From the NCBI RefSeq assembly GCF_003260265.1, contig NZ_QITQ01000007.1, forward strand, positions 1-64,000: a stretch of 64,000 bases of DNA, given 5' to 3'. Within the stretch, counting starts at the first letter, position 1; every line of letters begins with the position of its first letter. The notes beneath the pieces are model-generated. The model searched no databases, had not been told where the DNA came from, and worked only from the letters and a program-made list of their open reading frames with translations. Below, piece by piece: positions 17,433 through 25,482 of the stretch. Both the position numbers and the translations under genes were made by a program. This stretch comes from Roseovarius amoyensis (lineage in GTDB: Bacteria > Pseudomonadota > Alphaproteobacteria > Rhodobacterales > Rhodobacteraceae).

Positions 17433-18632
17433 ATGAACAAGCAACTGCGTAACGACATCGACCTTCCGACACATTTCATGACGGATGAACAACAGGCGCT
17501 GGCCGATCAGGCCGGCAAGTTCTTCATGTCCGAGTTTCACCATCTGAACGCGGAAATGGACGACACCGATGACCTGCCGTCTTCGGTCTTTCCCAAGCTG
17601 GGCGAGATGGGCTATCTGGGCCTGAACGTGCCGCCGGAATTCGGCGGTGCCGGGCTGGATTTCACCTCGGCCTGCATCATCACCGAAGAGCTGTCGCGCG
17701 CCTCTGCCGCGATTGGCCTGACCCACGTGGCGCATGACAACCTGTGCGTCAACAACATCTACCGCAACGCCAATGACGATCTGCGCCGGAAGTATCTGCC
17801 GGGGCTTTGCGATGGCACGTTGATCGGCGCATTGGGTCTGACCGAACCCGGCGCGGGGTCCGATGCGCTCGGCTCGATGCGGACCACGGCGAAAAAGGAC
17901 GGCGACGACTACATCCTGAACGGCGCCAAGATCTATATCACCAACGGTCCGATTGCCGACCTGGTGCTGGTCTACGCCAAGACCTCGCCCGAAAAGGGGG
18001 CCAAGGGCATTTCCGCCTTTATCGTGGAAACCGACACGCCCGGTTTCAAGGTGGCGCAGAAGCTCAACAAGATGGGCTTTCGCGGCTCGCCGACGGGCGA
18101 GCTGGTGTTCGAGGATTGCCGGGTGCCGGCCAGGAACATGGTCGGCAAGCTGGATGGCGGCGTTGCGGTGACGATGTCGGGGCTGGACCTTGAGCGCGCC
18201 ATCGTCTGTTTCAATGCCCTGGGCATCGCGCAGCGGGCGCTGGATATTTCAGTCGACTACGCCAAGACCCGCCAGCAATTCGGCAAACCGATCGCCAGTT
18301 TTCAGATGGTGCAGGCGATGCTGGCCGACATGTACACGCGGATCGAGGCGGCGCGCAGCCTGTCCCTGAAAACCGTCGCCATGTGCGAGGGTCTGGAAGA
18401 GGGCGAAGGCGGACGCGGCGAAATTCACAAATTGACGGCGGCGGCGATATTCAAGGCTGCCGAGGTAACGTCATTCGTGCTGGACAAGGCCGTGCAGATC
18501 CACGGTGGTTCAGGCTACATGCGCGATACGGAGGTGAACCGGCTTTACCGGACTGGTCGCGTTCTCGAGGTTGGCGCAGGCACTCAGGAAGTGCGCAAGC
18601 TGATCATCTCGGGAGAACTTCTGAAAGACTGA
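17433..18632 (+). CDS. Acyl-CoA dehydrogenase, isovaleryl-CoA dehydrogenase type (copy 2)
   Basis: A 399-residue paralogue of the preceding gene, sharing long identical blocks such as KVAQKL, KMGFRGSPTGELVFEDCRVP and REQF/RQQFGKPIASFQMVQ. It also keeps the Glu254 base (LDLERAI) and has Ala at the MCAD base position (GAGTQEVRKL), so both copies look catalytically competent. This is unlike the alpha/beta ACAD pairs of steroid degraders, in which one partner lacks the base. The ATG at 17433 lies eight bases after GGAGG, which itself follows the upstream stop at once. The two may differ in chain length or stereochemistry. Confidence 0.88.
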   Translation: MNKQLRNDIDLPTHFMTDEQQALADQAGKFFMSEFHHLNAEMDDTDDLPSSVFPKLGEMGYLGLNVPPEFGGAGLDFTSACIITEELSRASAAIGLTHVAHDNLCVNNIYRNANDDLRRKYLPGLCDGTLIGALGLTEPGAGSDALGSMRTTAKKDGDDYILNGAKIYITNGPIADLVLVYAKTSPEKGAKGISAFIVETDTPGFKVAQKLNKMGFRGSPTGELVFEDCRVPARNMVGKLDGGVAVTMSGLDLERAIVCFNALGIAQRALDISVDYAKTRQQFGKPIASFQMVQAMLADMYTRIEAARSLSLKTVAMCEGLEEGEGGRGEIHKLTAAAIFKAAEVTSFVLDKAVQIHGGSGYMRDTEVNRLYRTGRVLEVGAGTQEVRKLIISGELLKD

Positions 18633-18642
18633 AAGGAAAGAC

Positions 18643-19497
18643 ATGAGCAATCAAAATACTCGGCGTTACGCCTCTGATCTCATGGCGGGCCAAGTGGCTC
18701 TGGTCACCGGTTCCGGGTCGGGAATGGGCCGGGCCACCGCGCTTGAGATGGCCTCTTGCGGGGCCAAACTGGCGCTGTTTGCGCGCCGCGAAGAGCCGCT
18801 GGAAGAAACTGCCGAAATGATCCGCGCGGCGGGCGGCGAGGCATTCGTCGTGCCCGGCGATACCCGCGACGAAGACAGTATCGAAACCGCGATGGGGCGC
18901 ATCAAGGACCATTATGGGCAGCTTGACGTTCTGGTGAACAATGCAGGCGGTCAGTATATTGCCGCTGCCCGCGACATTACCAACAAGGGCTTCGAGGCGG
19001 TCATTCGCAACAACCTGATCGGGTCCTGGCAAATGACCCGCGCGGCGGCAGATCATTTCATGTACGACAACGGCGGTTCCATCGTCTTTGTCACCGCAAT
19101 TTCGGCGCGTACCGCGTTGACCGGCTTTACCCATACCGTGGCCGCCCGTGCAGGGGTGACCGGCATGATGAAGACGCTGGCCGCCGAATGGGGTGAATAT
19201 GGCATCCGTTTGAACTGTGTCGCACCGGGAACGATCAAGACCGAGGCGCTCGGTCGTTATCCCATTCCACCGGAACGGTGGAAGCAGCTGAACCGCTCGG
19301 TCCTGAACCGCATGGGCGCGGCAGAGGACATCGCCGGCACGATTATTTTCCTCGCGTCCAAGCTGGGAGGCTTTATCACCGGCGAAGACATTTATATAGA
19401 TGGAGGCGAAACTCTACACATGGGCCATGATGCCCGTGACATGATCAATCCCGAATTGTTCGAAAAGCGAGAACGAGGAGATGGAAAAAATGAGTGA
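18643..19497 (+). CDS. SDR protein of the enoyl-/dienoyl-CoA reductase type
   Basis: A 284-residue short-chain dehydrogenase with the cofactor loop TGSGSGMG and VNNAGG. The classical YxxxK is missing: where it should be the sequence reads TVAARAG, with Thr for Tyr and Arg for Lys. The context HTVAARAGVTGMMKTLAAEW resembles peroxisomal trans-2-enoyl-CoA and 2,4-dienoyl-CoA reductases, which use other residues. An arginine-bearing loop (FARREEP) after the second strand suggests NADPH. The start at 18643 follows AAAGGAAAG. It lies in the ACAD-SDR-hydratase-thioesterase operon and overlaps the next gene by 8 bases. Reduction of an unsaturated CoA intermediate is the best guess. Confidence 0.78.
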   Translation: MSNQNTRRYASDLMAGQVALVTGSGSGMGRATALEMASCGAKLALFARREEPLEETAEMIRAAGGEAFVVPGDTRDEDSIETAMGRIKDHYGQLDVLVNNAGGQYIAAARDITNKGFEAVIRNNLIGSWQMTRAAADHFMYDNGGSIVFVTAISARTALTGFTHTVAARAGVTGMMKTLAAEWGEYGIRLNCVAPGTIKTEALGRYPIPPERWKQLNRSVLNRMGAAEDIAGTIIFLASKLGGFITGEDIYIDGGETLHMGHDARDMINPELFEKRERGDGKNE

Positions 19498-20293
19498 TCC
19501 GCTCGTCCGTCTGGATATCAAGGACCGCATCGCCACAGTTACGCTGAACGATCCGGAACGCCGCAATCCAATCACCGGCAATGCTATGATCAACTCCCTG
19601 CTTGACACATTCACGCAGGTGCAGGCTGATCCGGAGATCAGCGTCATGATCCTGACAGGCGCCGACCCGGCGTTTTGCGCCGGCGGCGACATAAAGGAGA
19701 TGCACGACCCCGAAAGCATCTTCCGCAAAGAGCCGCTTGCGGCGGCGCAAAGCTATGTCGACGGGGTACAGCGCCTGCCGCTGGCGCTTTACAACATGGA
19801 CATACCGACAATCGCGGCGGTCAATGGTGCGGCGGTCGGCGCAGGATGCGATCTGACAATGATGTGCGACATGCGCATCGCCTCGGAAAAGGCGAAGTTC
19901 GGCGAGGTGTTCCTGAACCTCGGCATCATTCCCGGCGATGCGGGCAGCTGGTTCATGTTGCGTCGCCTGGGTCATCAGAAGGCCGCCGACCTGACCTTCT
20001 CGGGACGCATGGTCGAGGCCGACGAGGCGCTGGAACTTGGGATGGTGCTTGAAGTCGTGTCTCACGACAAGCTGATGGAACGGGCGCGCGAACGCGCCGC
20101 AGTCATTGCCTCGAAACCACCGCGCGCGGTGCGCGTCGCCAAGCGTCTGATGCGTAATGCCGAGCGAATGGACCTGCCGGATTTCCTGAATTCCGCGGCG
20201 GCCTATCAGGCTCTGATGCATCAGACCGAAGACCACCACGAGGCGGTCTCTGCGTTCATCGAGAAACGAAAGCCCAACTTTACGGGGCGCTGA
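19490..20293 (+). CDS. Crotonase-family protein with altered active site
   Basis: A 267-residue enoyl-CoA hydratase/isomerase-fold protein with VTLNDPERRNPIT, AFCAGGDIKEM and C-terminal FIEKRKPNFTGR. The first hydratase Glu is Asp (VGAGCDLTM); the second is replaced by Phe (FGEVFLNLG), and an Asp appears in the loop IIPGDAGSWFM. The GD(A/G)G(S/A)W variant occurs in isomerases and other crotonase reactions, so plain hydratase activity should not be assumed. ATG at 19490 is favoured by AGGAG nine bases upstream; an ATG at 19481 would sit directly on that site. It overlaps the end of the SDR gene, indicating coupling. Confidence 0.78.
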   Translation: MSDPLVRLDIKDRIATVTLNDPERRNPITGNAMINSLLDTFTQVQADPEISVMILTGADPAFCAGGDIKEMHDPESIFRKEPLAAAQSYVDGVQRLPLALYNMDIPTIAAVNGAAVGAGCDLTMMCDMRIASEKAKFGEVFLNLGIIPGDAGSWFMLRRLGHQKAADLTFSGRMVEADEALELGMVLEVVSHDKLMERARERAAVIASKPPRAVRVAKRLMRNAERMDLPDFLNSAAAYQALMHQTEDHHEAVSAFIEKRKPNFTGR

Positions 20294-20305
20294 AGGAAAG
20301 AACGC

Positions 20306-20788
20306 ATGGCAGAAATCACCAAACAGAAGATGGAGCAGATCGCGCAGATATGGAATGCGCGCGGCGACGGTCTGATTACCCACATGGCGCTCGATATCGA
20401 AGATGTATCGAACGAAGGCGTTCAGGTCCGGATGCCGTTCAATCCGGACTTCTGCGTCGACAGCGATCAAACCCTGCTTCATGGTGGCATCCTCACCGCC
20501 CTTCTGGACAGTGTTTTTGGCCTTGCAAACTTTGTATCCATCGAAGGCGTCAGCGCCATGGTGACCCTTGACCTCAGAGTTGACTATCTGCGCGCGGCGC
20601 GCTCCCGCTCGGATGTGATTGTTCGGGCGCATTGCTTTCGGAAAACCCGCCATATTGCCTTTAATGCAGGCAGCATCTGGTTCGATGGCCATGAGGACGC
20701 GGAAATCGCCCGTGGAACCGCCTCGTTTGCATTGACGCGCGGCGACGCCGACCTGTTTGAAGTGATGACAGAAGGAAAAGCCTCGTGA
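20306..20788 (+). CDS. Hotdog-fold acyl-CoA thioesterase, PaaI type (1)
   Basis: A 160-residue single-hotdog protein. The signature HGGILTALLDSVFGLA contains the conserved His-Gly-Gly and the acidic residue (Asp) used for hydrolysis; later strands (VTLDLRVDYLRAAR, ARGTASFALTRG) follow the PaaI pattern. It should release free acids and CoA from accumulating acyl-CoA. ATG at 20306 has GGAAAG in good spacing. It is one base-overlap coupled (TGATG) to a second, different hotdog protein, so they may form a hetero-oligomer. Confidence 0.82.
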   Translation: MAEITKQKMEQIAQIWNARGDGLITHMALDIEDVSNEGVQVRMPFNPDFCVDSDQTLLHGGILTALLDSVFGLANFVSIEGVSAMVTLDLRVDYLRAARSRSDVIVRAHCFRKTRHIAFNAGSIWFDGHEDAEIARGTASFALTRGDADLFEVMTEGKAS

Positions 20789-21189
20789 TGGACTTGCAAA
20801 CCGTCAATGCCAACGTATCACGGGTGCCGTTTTTCCGATTTCTCAACTTTGAGGTCCAGAGCCTGGACAGCCTCCATGCCGAGGCAGAGATGACCTTTGA
20901 AACACGCCTTATCGGAAACCCGGTCATGGTGCTTTACCATGGCGGCATAATCGCAAGCTTCATGGAAGCCACGGCCGCCATCGCGGTCCACCCTGAATTT
21001 GCGGAAGTCCCGGCCAAGCCGATCAATCTTACCGTGGATTATCTCAGACCTGCCACGAAAGGCCCCCTGTTTGCCCGCGCAAATGTTACCCGCAAGGGAA
21101 AGCGGATCGCGAGCGTCAGTGTGATTTCCTGGCAAACAACCCGGGAAAAACCTGTAGCGGAAGGGCTGTATCACTTCCTTTTGGTTTGA
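20788..21189 (+). CDS. Hotdog-fold acyl-CoA thioesterase, PaaI type (2)
   Basis: A 133-residue single-hotdog protein, divergent from its upstream neighbour: YHGGIIASFMEATAAIA holds the HGG motif with a Glu at the catalytic position, and INLTVDYLRPA the following strand. The start at 20788 shares one base with the preceding stop (TGATG). Last gene of the 16204-21189 operon; its stop codon is part of a terminator hairpin. Substrate unknown. The closest broad family is PaaI/YigI-like thioesterases. Confidence 0.8.
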   Translation: MDLQTVNANVSRVPFFRFLNFEVQSLDSLHAEAEMTFETRLIGNPVMVLYHGGIIASFMEATAAIAVHPEFAEVPAKPINLTVDYLRPATKGPLFARANVTRKGKRIASVSVISWQTTREKPVAEGLYHFLLV

Positions 21190-21210
21190 TCGCGGCGGTG
21201 GCTGCGATCA
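21187..21210. terminator. Bidirectional terminator containing both stop codons
   Basis: A 10-base stem (one G-T pair) TGATCGCGGC / GCTGCGATCA with a GGTG loop. Its first three bases are the stop codon of the plus-strand thioesterase and its last three (TCA) are the stop codon of the convergent tandem TetR gene. On the plus strand it is followed by CCCCTTTT. Confidence 0.65.
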
Positions 21211-22578
21211 GCGAGCCCCTTTTCGTTCGCCGCAAGTGGCATTCTCTCTGTCGCAAATCCCTTCAAGAAGCAGTTTGACAAGCATTTCGGAGAACTCAGG
21301 CAGGGAAAGGTTCCCATCTATTCCTGCCCTGCTGGGATCAAACCATTCCACCGTCCAGTTCAAGGCTCCCAACATCACCTGACGCAGGGGGACGATCTTG
21401 ATATCCGACCTGATGGCACCGTCTTTCTGCGCTTCTTTGAGGACTCTGTCCCAGAGTTTTCCATAGTCATGCCGGATCTTGCCGTGTCTTTGCCTGAAGT
21501 GGTTGGGCAGCATCCCATAGCTTCTGATGTTTGCAGACGTAAAATCGCTTGCCTCGAAAAGATATTGCAGATGCGTCCAGATCACAGTCGCTATCCTGGT
21601 CTGATGATCATATGGCGCTTGAAATTCCTGCACGGCAGCGCGGACACCCGATAACAGGTCGCTCAACCCGGCGTTCAGAACCTCGTCCACGATCTCTTCT
21701 TTGGACTTGAAATGGTAATAGACGCTGCCGGCCTTCATATCCGCTTCTTCCGCGATCTGCCTGAGCGTGGTCGCCTTGTAGCCATTGTCCCTAAGCGTGC
21801 GCGCCGCGGCCCGCAGGATTTCGGCGCGGGTTTTTTCAGCCTTGCCGGTGGATTCAGGGACTTTGACGGAAACGGCGATGCTTGTCTTCAGGCCTTCCAT
21901 ATCAACCCTGCGATACGAACACATGCCGTTGAGAATCAGGTTGCTCATGCGTTCTGCGAGCACATGCACCGGATACCGATCCACATCATACCATTCTACC
22001 GTCCAGTTCATGGCACTCAATACGAACTGGCGGATCGCAGTCACGGAAATGTCGCTTCTCAGGTGGCCGGCACGTTTCGCGTCTGTCAGAAAACTGTTCC
22101 AGACCTCTGCATAGGACGCACGCAACTCACGGTGCGGGGCGCGTGCTTCATCCGTCAACATCGGATAGTTCCGGATATTGGCCGAGGTGAAATCGCTTGC
22201 GGTCAACAGAAAGGTCAGGTGCGTTTCGATGAGCACGGCGAAGGTATCGCGGAACTTTTTTGAACTGCCCTTCGTCGACCGGACAATCTCACTGACCTTT
22301 TCGTAGAGTTGCCGCACACCAAGATCGAGAACCTCGCTCAGAATCTGGTCCTTGGACTGGAAATGGTAATAGATGGATCCGGCTTCTATTCCGGCTTCCT
22401 GCGCGATGTCACGCATCGTTGTAGCGTAATAGCCTTCATATCGGAAAAGATGAGCAGCCGCAGAAAGAATACCCTCTCGGGTCCTCTCTGATTTGCTCAG
22501 ATCGTCTTCCGTTCTCTTGGCTGCATCAATCCGTCGCACCATCACTCGTCGATACTTGTCAGTCACGAGACTGTCCAT
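21208..22578 (-). CDS. Tandem TetR protein: two complete TetR regulators in one reading frame
   Basis: A 456-residue open frame with two full TetR units and no stop between. Unit 1 (residues about 1-226) has the helix-turn-helix TTMRDIAQEAGIEAGSIYYHF in its first 70 residues; unit 2 (227-456) has TTLRQIAEEADMKAGSVYYHF. Both ligand domains carry SDFTSANIR and MNWTVEW/LNWTVEW, so this is a duplication. Known TetR proteins are usually about 200 residues and act as dimers; here one chain could be an intramolecular dimer. At the junction an internal ATG (21900) has AGGG five bases upstream, and a TGA in another frame lies just before it (TGATATG). The frame may therefore be a fusion of two once-overlapping genes. 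Start at 22578 lacks a ribosome site, and the predicted transcript would begin at the ATG (leaderless). Confidence 0.8.
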   Translation of the reverse strand: MDSLVTDKYRRVMVRRIDAAKRTEDDLSKSERTREGILSAAAHLFRYEGYYATTMRDIAQEAGIEAGSIYYHFQSKDQILSEVLDLGVRQLYEKVSEIVRSTKGSSKKFRDTFAVLIETHLTFLLTASDFTSANIRNYPMLTDEARAPHRELRASYAEVWNSFLTDAKRAGHLRSDISVTAIRQFVLSAMNWTVEWYDVDRYPVHVLAERMSNLILNGMCSYRRVDMEGLKTSIAVSVKVPESTGKAEKTRAEILRAAARTLRDNGYKATTLRQIAEEADMKAGSVYYHFKSKEEIVDEVLNAGLSDLLSGVRAAVQEFQAPYDHQTRIATVIWTHLQYLFEASDFTSANIRSYGMLPNHFRQRHGKIRHDYGKLWDRVLKEAQKDGAIRSDIKIVPLRQVMLGALNWTVEWFDPSRAGIDGNLSLPEFSEMLVKLLLEGICDRENATCGERKGAR

Positions 22579-22605
22579 TGCATTAAATCTAACGAGTGTT
22601 AGAAT
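22578..22605 (+). promoter_or_regulatory. Promoter with perfect island operator, divergent tandem-TetR / BadH-like region
   Basis: Plus strand: TTGCAT (22578-22583), 16-base spacer, TAGAAT (22600-22605, five of six consensus bases). The perfect palindrome CTAACGAGTGTTAG occupies 22589-22602, inside the spacer and the first -10 bases. On the minus strand TAGATT (22591-22586) could be the -10 for the TetR gene, placing the transcript start at or next to its ATG. Bound repressor would shut both directions. Confidence 0.65.
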
Positions 22606-22669
22606 ACACCAAAGCCCACTACGAATCAAGTTTTTTGCCAAAGAGTTAGCGGAAGAGGAGGACCTACAC

Positions 22670-23431
22670 ATGCGAGGACTGAGCGGAAAACGCGTAATCA
22701 TAACCGGCGGTGGCAGTGGCATCGGGCGCGCGGTATGCGAACGGTTCGGCGAAGAGGGCGCCGAGGTTGCCGTTTTCGATCTGAACGAAGACGGGGCGAA
22801 GGAAACGGTTCGCCTGATCACAGAGGCCGGCGGCAAGGCGCACGCCTTCAAGGTGGACATCACCGACCGCGCCCAGGTCGATAAGGCTGTCGCCGGGTTC
22901 GAGGCCGGGGGTCCGATTGACGTGCTGGTGAACAACGCTGGCTGGGACGTGATCAAACCGTTCCTCGATACCGATGCCGCTCTCTGGAAAAAGGTCATCG
23001 ACATCAATCTTTATGGCCCGCTGAACATGCATCACGCCGTGCTTCCGGGCATGGTCAAGAACGGCGGGGGCCGTGTGGTCAACATTGCCTCTGACGCTGG
23101 GCGTGTCGGGTCATCGGGCGAAGCGGTCTATTCGGCCTGCAAGGGTGGCATCATCTCGTTCACCAAGACCGTGGCGCGGGAACTGGCGCGTAAAGGCGTT
23201 CAGTTGAACGCTGTCGCCCCCGGGCCGACCGATACGCCGCTGTTCGCCCAGGTTGCCGAGGGCGAGGCCGGTCAAAAGATCGCCGAGGGCCTCAAGCGGG
23301 CCATCCCGATGAAACGCCTGGCACAACCGACGGACTACCCCGGGATCATTTGCTTCCTTTCGTCCGAAGACGCCGGCTTTATCACCGGCCAGGTGATTTC
23401 GGTTTCCGGCGGCTTGTCGATGCACGGTTGA
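22670..23431 (+). CDS. SDR dehydrogenase, BadH-like (2-hydroxycyclohexanecarboxyl-CoA dehydrogenase type)
   Basis: A 253-residue NAD-type short-chain dehydrogenase: TGGGSGIG, an acidic residue after strand two (VFDLNED), VNNAGWD, catalytic Ser in NIASDAGRV and YSACK. The blocks NNAGWDVIKPF, MHHAVLPGMV, VNIASDAGRVGSSGEAVY and ITGQVISVSGGLSM match what I recall of BadH from Rhodopseudomonas palustris, which oxidises 2-hydroxycyclohexanecarboxyl-CoA to the 2-keto ester. The ring-opening hydrolase BadI was not found in the window. GGAGG lies eight bases before the ATG. First gene of the unit with the CoA ligase, behind the perfect operator. A role on a hydroxyacyl-CoA with an alpha-substituted or cyclic chain is inferred. 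Confidence 0.8.
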   Translation: MRGLSGKRVIITGGGSGIGRAVCERFGEEGAEVAVFDLNEDGAKETVRLITEAGGKAHAFKVDITDRAQVDKAVAGFEAGGPIDVLVNNAGWDVIKPFLDTDAALWKKVIDINLYGPLNMHHAVLPGMVKNGGGRVVNIASDAGRVGSSGEAVYSACKGGIISFTKTVARELARKGVQLNAVAPGPTDTPLFAQVAEGEAGQKIAEGLKRAIPMKRLAQPTDYPGIICFLSSEDAGFITGQVISVSGGLSMHG

Positions 23432-23544
23432 TCGCTGGCGGCGGTGCCTGTCACAAGGCGCTGCCGCCAAGCCATGCCCAGAGTTACCTCCCTAACTGGC
23501 CGCGTCAATGATGCGACCTTTTTTGCGGTAAAGAAAGGTGACAG

Positions 23545-25482
23545 ATGTTTCAGCCCGACTCTGATATTCAGCGTTCAAGTACTCTGGCCGCTTTCCTGGA
23601 TGACTGTGGCACTGACAGCTACGAGGAACTCGCCCGCCGGGCCAACGACGAACCAGACTGGTTCTGGAGCCGGATAATCGACCATGCCGGCATACAGTTC
23701 GCTCGCCCCTACACAGTACTGCGGGATATGTCCGAAGGGCCGGAATCGATCCGATGGGCAGTTGGCGGTGCCCTGAATTTGACAGAGACCTGTCTTGATG
23801 CCCGCATCAGGGACGGTCTGGGTGACAAAGTTGCAATCGACTGGGTTGGCGAGGACGGAAGCCGCTGTCGCTGGACCTATGCCGAGTTTGCCGCCGAGGC
23901 CGCGCGTATAGCCTCTGCCCTGGCCCGGCGCGGGGTAAAACCCGGCCAGTCCGTTGGCATTTACATGCCGATGATTCCCGAAATCGAAGCCGCGCTGCTG
24001 GGGATCGCCCGGCTGGGCGCCGTGGCAGTGCCGCTGTTTTCGGGCTTCGCACCGCATGCCATCGTCAGCCGGCTTAACGATGCCGGCGCCGTGGCGGTGC
24101 TGACGGCGGATGCCACGCCACGGCGGGGCAATCCCGTCTGGATGGAGGCCACGCTGGCCGAAGCGTTGGAAAAGGTGCCTTCGGTTCATACCGTGTTCAG
24201 CCTGCGGCGGTTCGGCGGCGCAGTGGCCGATCCCGCCCGTGATCTCGACTGGCAAGAGACTGTCGGAAAGGCGGACCCGACGTTTCCCGCACATCCGGTA
24301 GAAGCGGACGCGCCGCTGCTCATCGCCTATACTTCCGGCACCACCGGACGACCCAAGGGCGTGATTCACACCCATCTCGGCGTGCAGGCCAAGGCCACGG
24401 CGGATTTCCTGCTGGGCCTCGACATGAAGCGCGACGACCGGCACATGTGGATGACCGACATGGGCTGGGTGATGGGGCCGCTTACCCTATTGTCGGTACT
24501 GCTTTCCGGCGCAACGCTGGTGCTGGCCGAGGGCGCACCTTCGATGCCTGACGATCCCTTCAGGCTGTTGCGTCTTGCCTCAGAGATGGAGGTGACCCAC
24601 ATGGGCATCGCCCCTACCCTCGTGCGGCAGTTCATGACACAGGATCCTGCGCCTCTTTCCGGCTACGATCTTTCGCATCTGCGCATCGTCGCCTCGACCG
24701 GCGAGCCCTGGACCGACGACGCCTGGCTCTGGCAACTTAACCATATCTGCCGCCGACGCGCCGTGCCACTGAACATTTCCGGCGGAACCGAGCTTTTCGG
24801 CGCAATCCTGACCTCGACCGTGCTTCACGAAATCAAACCCGGCGGGTTTTCCGCACAGGCGCTGGGTGTCGGTGCGAAAGTGCTGCGTGAGGACGGCAGC
24901 GAAGCCGCGCCGGGCGAGGTGGGCGAACTGGTCGTGACCCAGCCGCCCATGGGTCTGACCCCGGCCATCCGGGGCGACCGCGAGCGGTATATTGATACCT
25001 ACTGGTCCACTTTCCCCGGCTTCTGGCGGCATGGCGACTGGGTGCGGCGCGATCCGGACGGCACATGGTATATCCTCGGCCGGTCGGACGACACGCTGAA
25101 CATCGCCGGCAAACGCATCGGCCCGCCGGAGATAGAGGCGGCCCTGACCGAAACCGGAAAGGTGGTGGATGCCGCTGCCATCGCGGCGCCCGACGATATC
25201 AAGGGCGTGGCTGTGGTCTGCATCTGCGTGGCGGCACCGGGGGTGTCGCCCGATGACGCCCTAGTGGAACAGCTCAGGAACCGGGTGGGCGAAGTCGTGT
25301 CGAAACCCTTCCGCCCGCGCGAGATCCATTTTGTAAAGGCGCTGCCCAAGACCCGCACCATGAAGACGATGCGCCGGATCGTGCGCGCGGCCTTCCTCGG
25401 TCTGGATCCCGGAGACCTGTCATCGGTTAGCAACCCCGAAACCATGCAACCCATTGCAGAGCTGAACAAGGACACACCATGA
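23545..25482 (+). CDS. Acyl-CoA synthetase (AMP-forming, acetyl-CoA-synthetase-like)
   Basis: A 645-residue adenylating enzyme that would activate a free acid to its CoA thioester with ATP. The AMP-binding P-loop YTSGTTGRPKGVIHTH, the ISGGTELFG motif, the hinge GRSDDTLNIAGKRIGPPEIE and the C-terminal lysine region PKTRTMKTMRR are all present. An N-terminal ACAS-like extension (WFWSRIIDHAGIQF) places it near acetyl/propionyl-CoA synthetases and AtuH-like ligases rather than FadD. ATG at 23545 follows AAAGGTG. Its stop overlaps the next gene (ATGA). It lies 113 bases after the BadH-like gene, apparently in the same unit. Candidate entry enzyme of the pathway. Confidence 0.87.
   Translation: MFQPDSDIQRSSTLAAFLDDCGTDSYEELARRANDEPDWFWSRIIDHAGIQFARPYTVLRDMSEGPESIRWAVGGALNLTETCLDARIRDGLGDKVAIDWVGEDGSRCRWTYAEFAAEAARIASALARRGVKPGQSVGIYMPMIPEIEAALLGIARLGAVAVPLFSGFAPHAIVSRLNDAGAVAVLTADATPRRGNPVWMEATLAEALEKVPSVHTVFSLRRFGGAVADPARDLDWQETVGKADPTFPAHPVEADAPLLIAYTSGTTGRPKGVIHTHLGVQAKATADFLLGLDMKRDDRHMWMTDMGWVMGPLTLLSVLLSGATLVLAEGAPSMPDDPFRLLRLASEMEVTHMGIAPTLVRQFMTQDPAPLSGYDLSHLRIVASTGEPWTDDAWLWQLNHICRRRAVPLNISGGTELFGAILTSTVLHEIKPGGFSAQALGVGAKVLREDGSEAAPGEVGELVVTQPPMGLTPAIRGDRERYIDTYWSTFPGFWRHGDWVRRDPDGTWYILGRSDDTLNIAGKRIGPPEIEAALTETGKVVDAAAIAAPDDIKGVAVVCICVAAPGVSPDDALVEQLRNRVGEVVSKPFRPREIHFVKALPKTRTMKTMRRIVRAAFLGLDPGDLSSVSNPETMQPIAELNKDTP

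Noticed and set aside
22493-22669. An N-terminal extension of the BadH-like SDR back to 22493
   Set aside because: The added residues overlap the divergent TetR gene, its promoter and the operator, and the ATG at 22670 has an excellent ribosome site.
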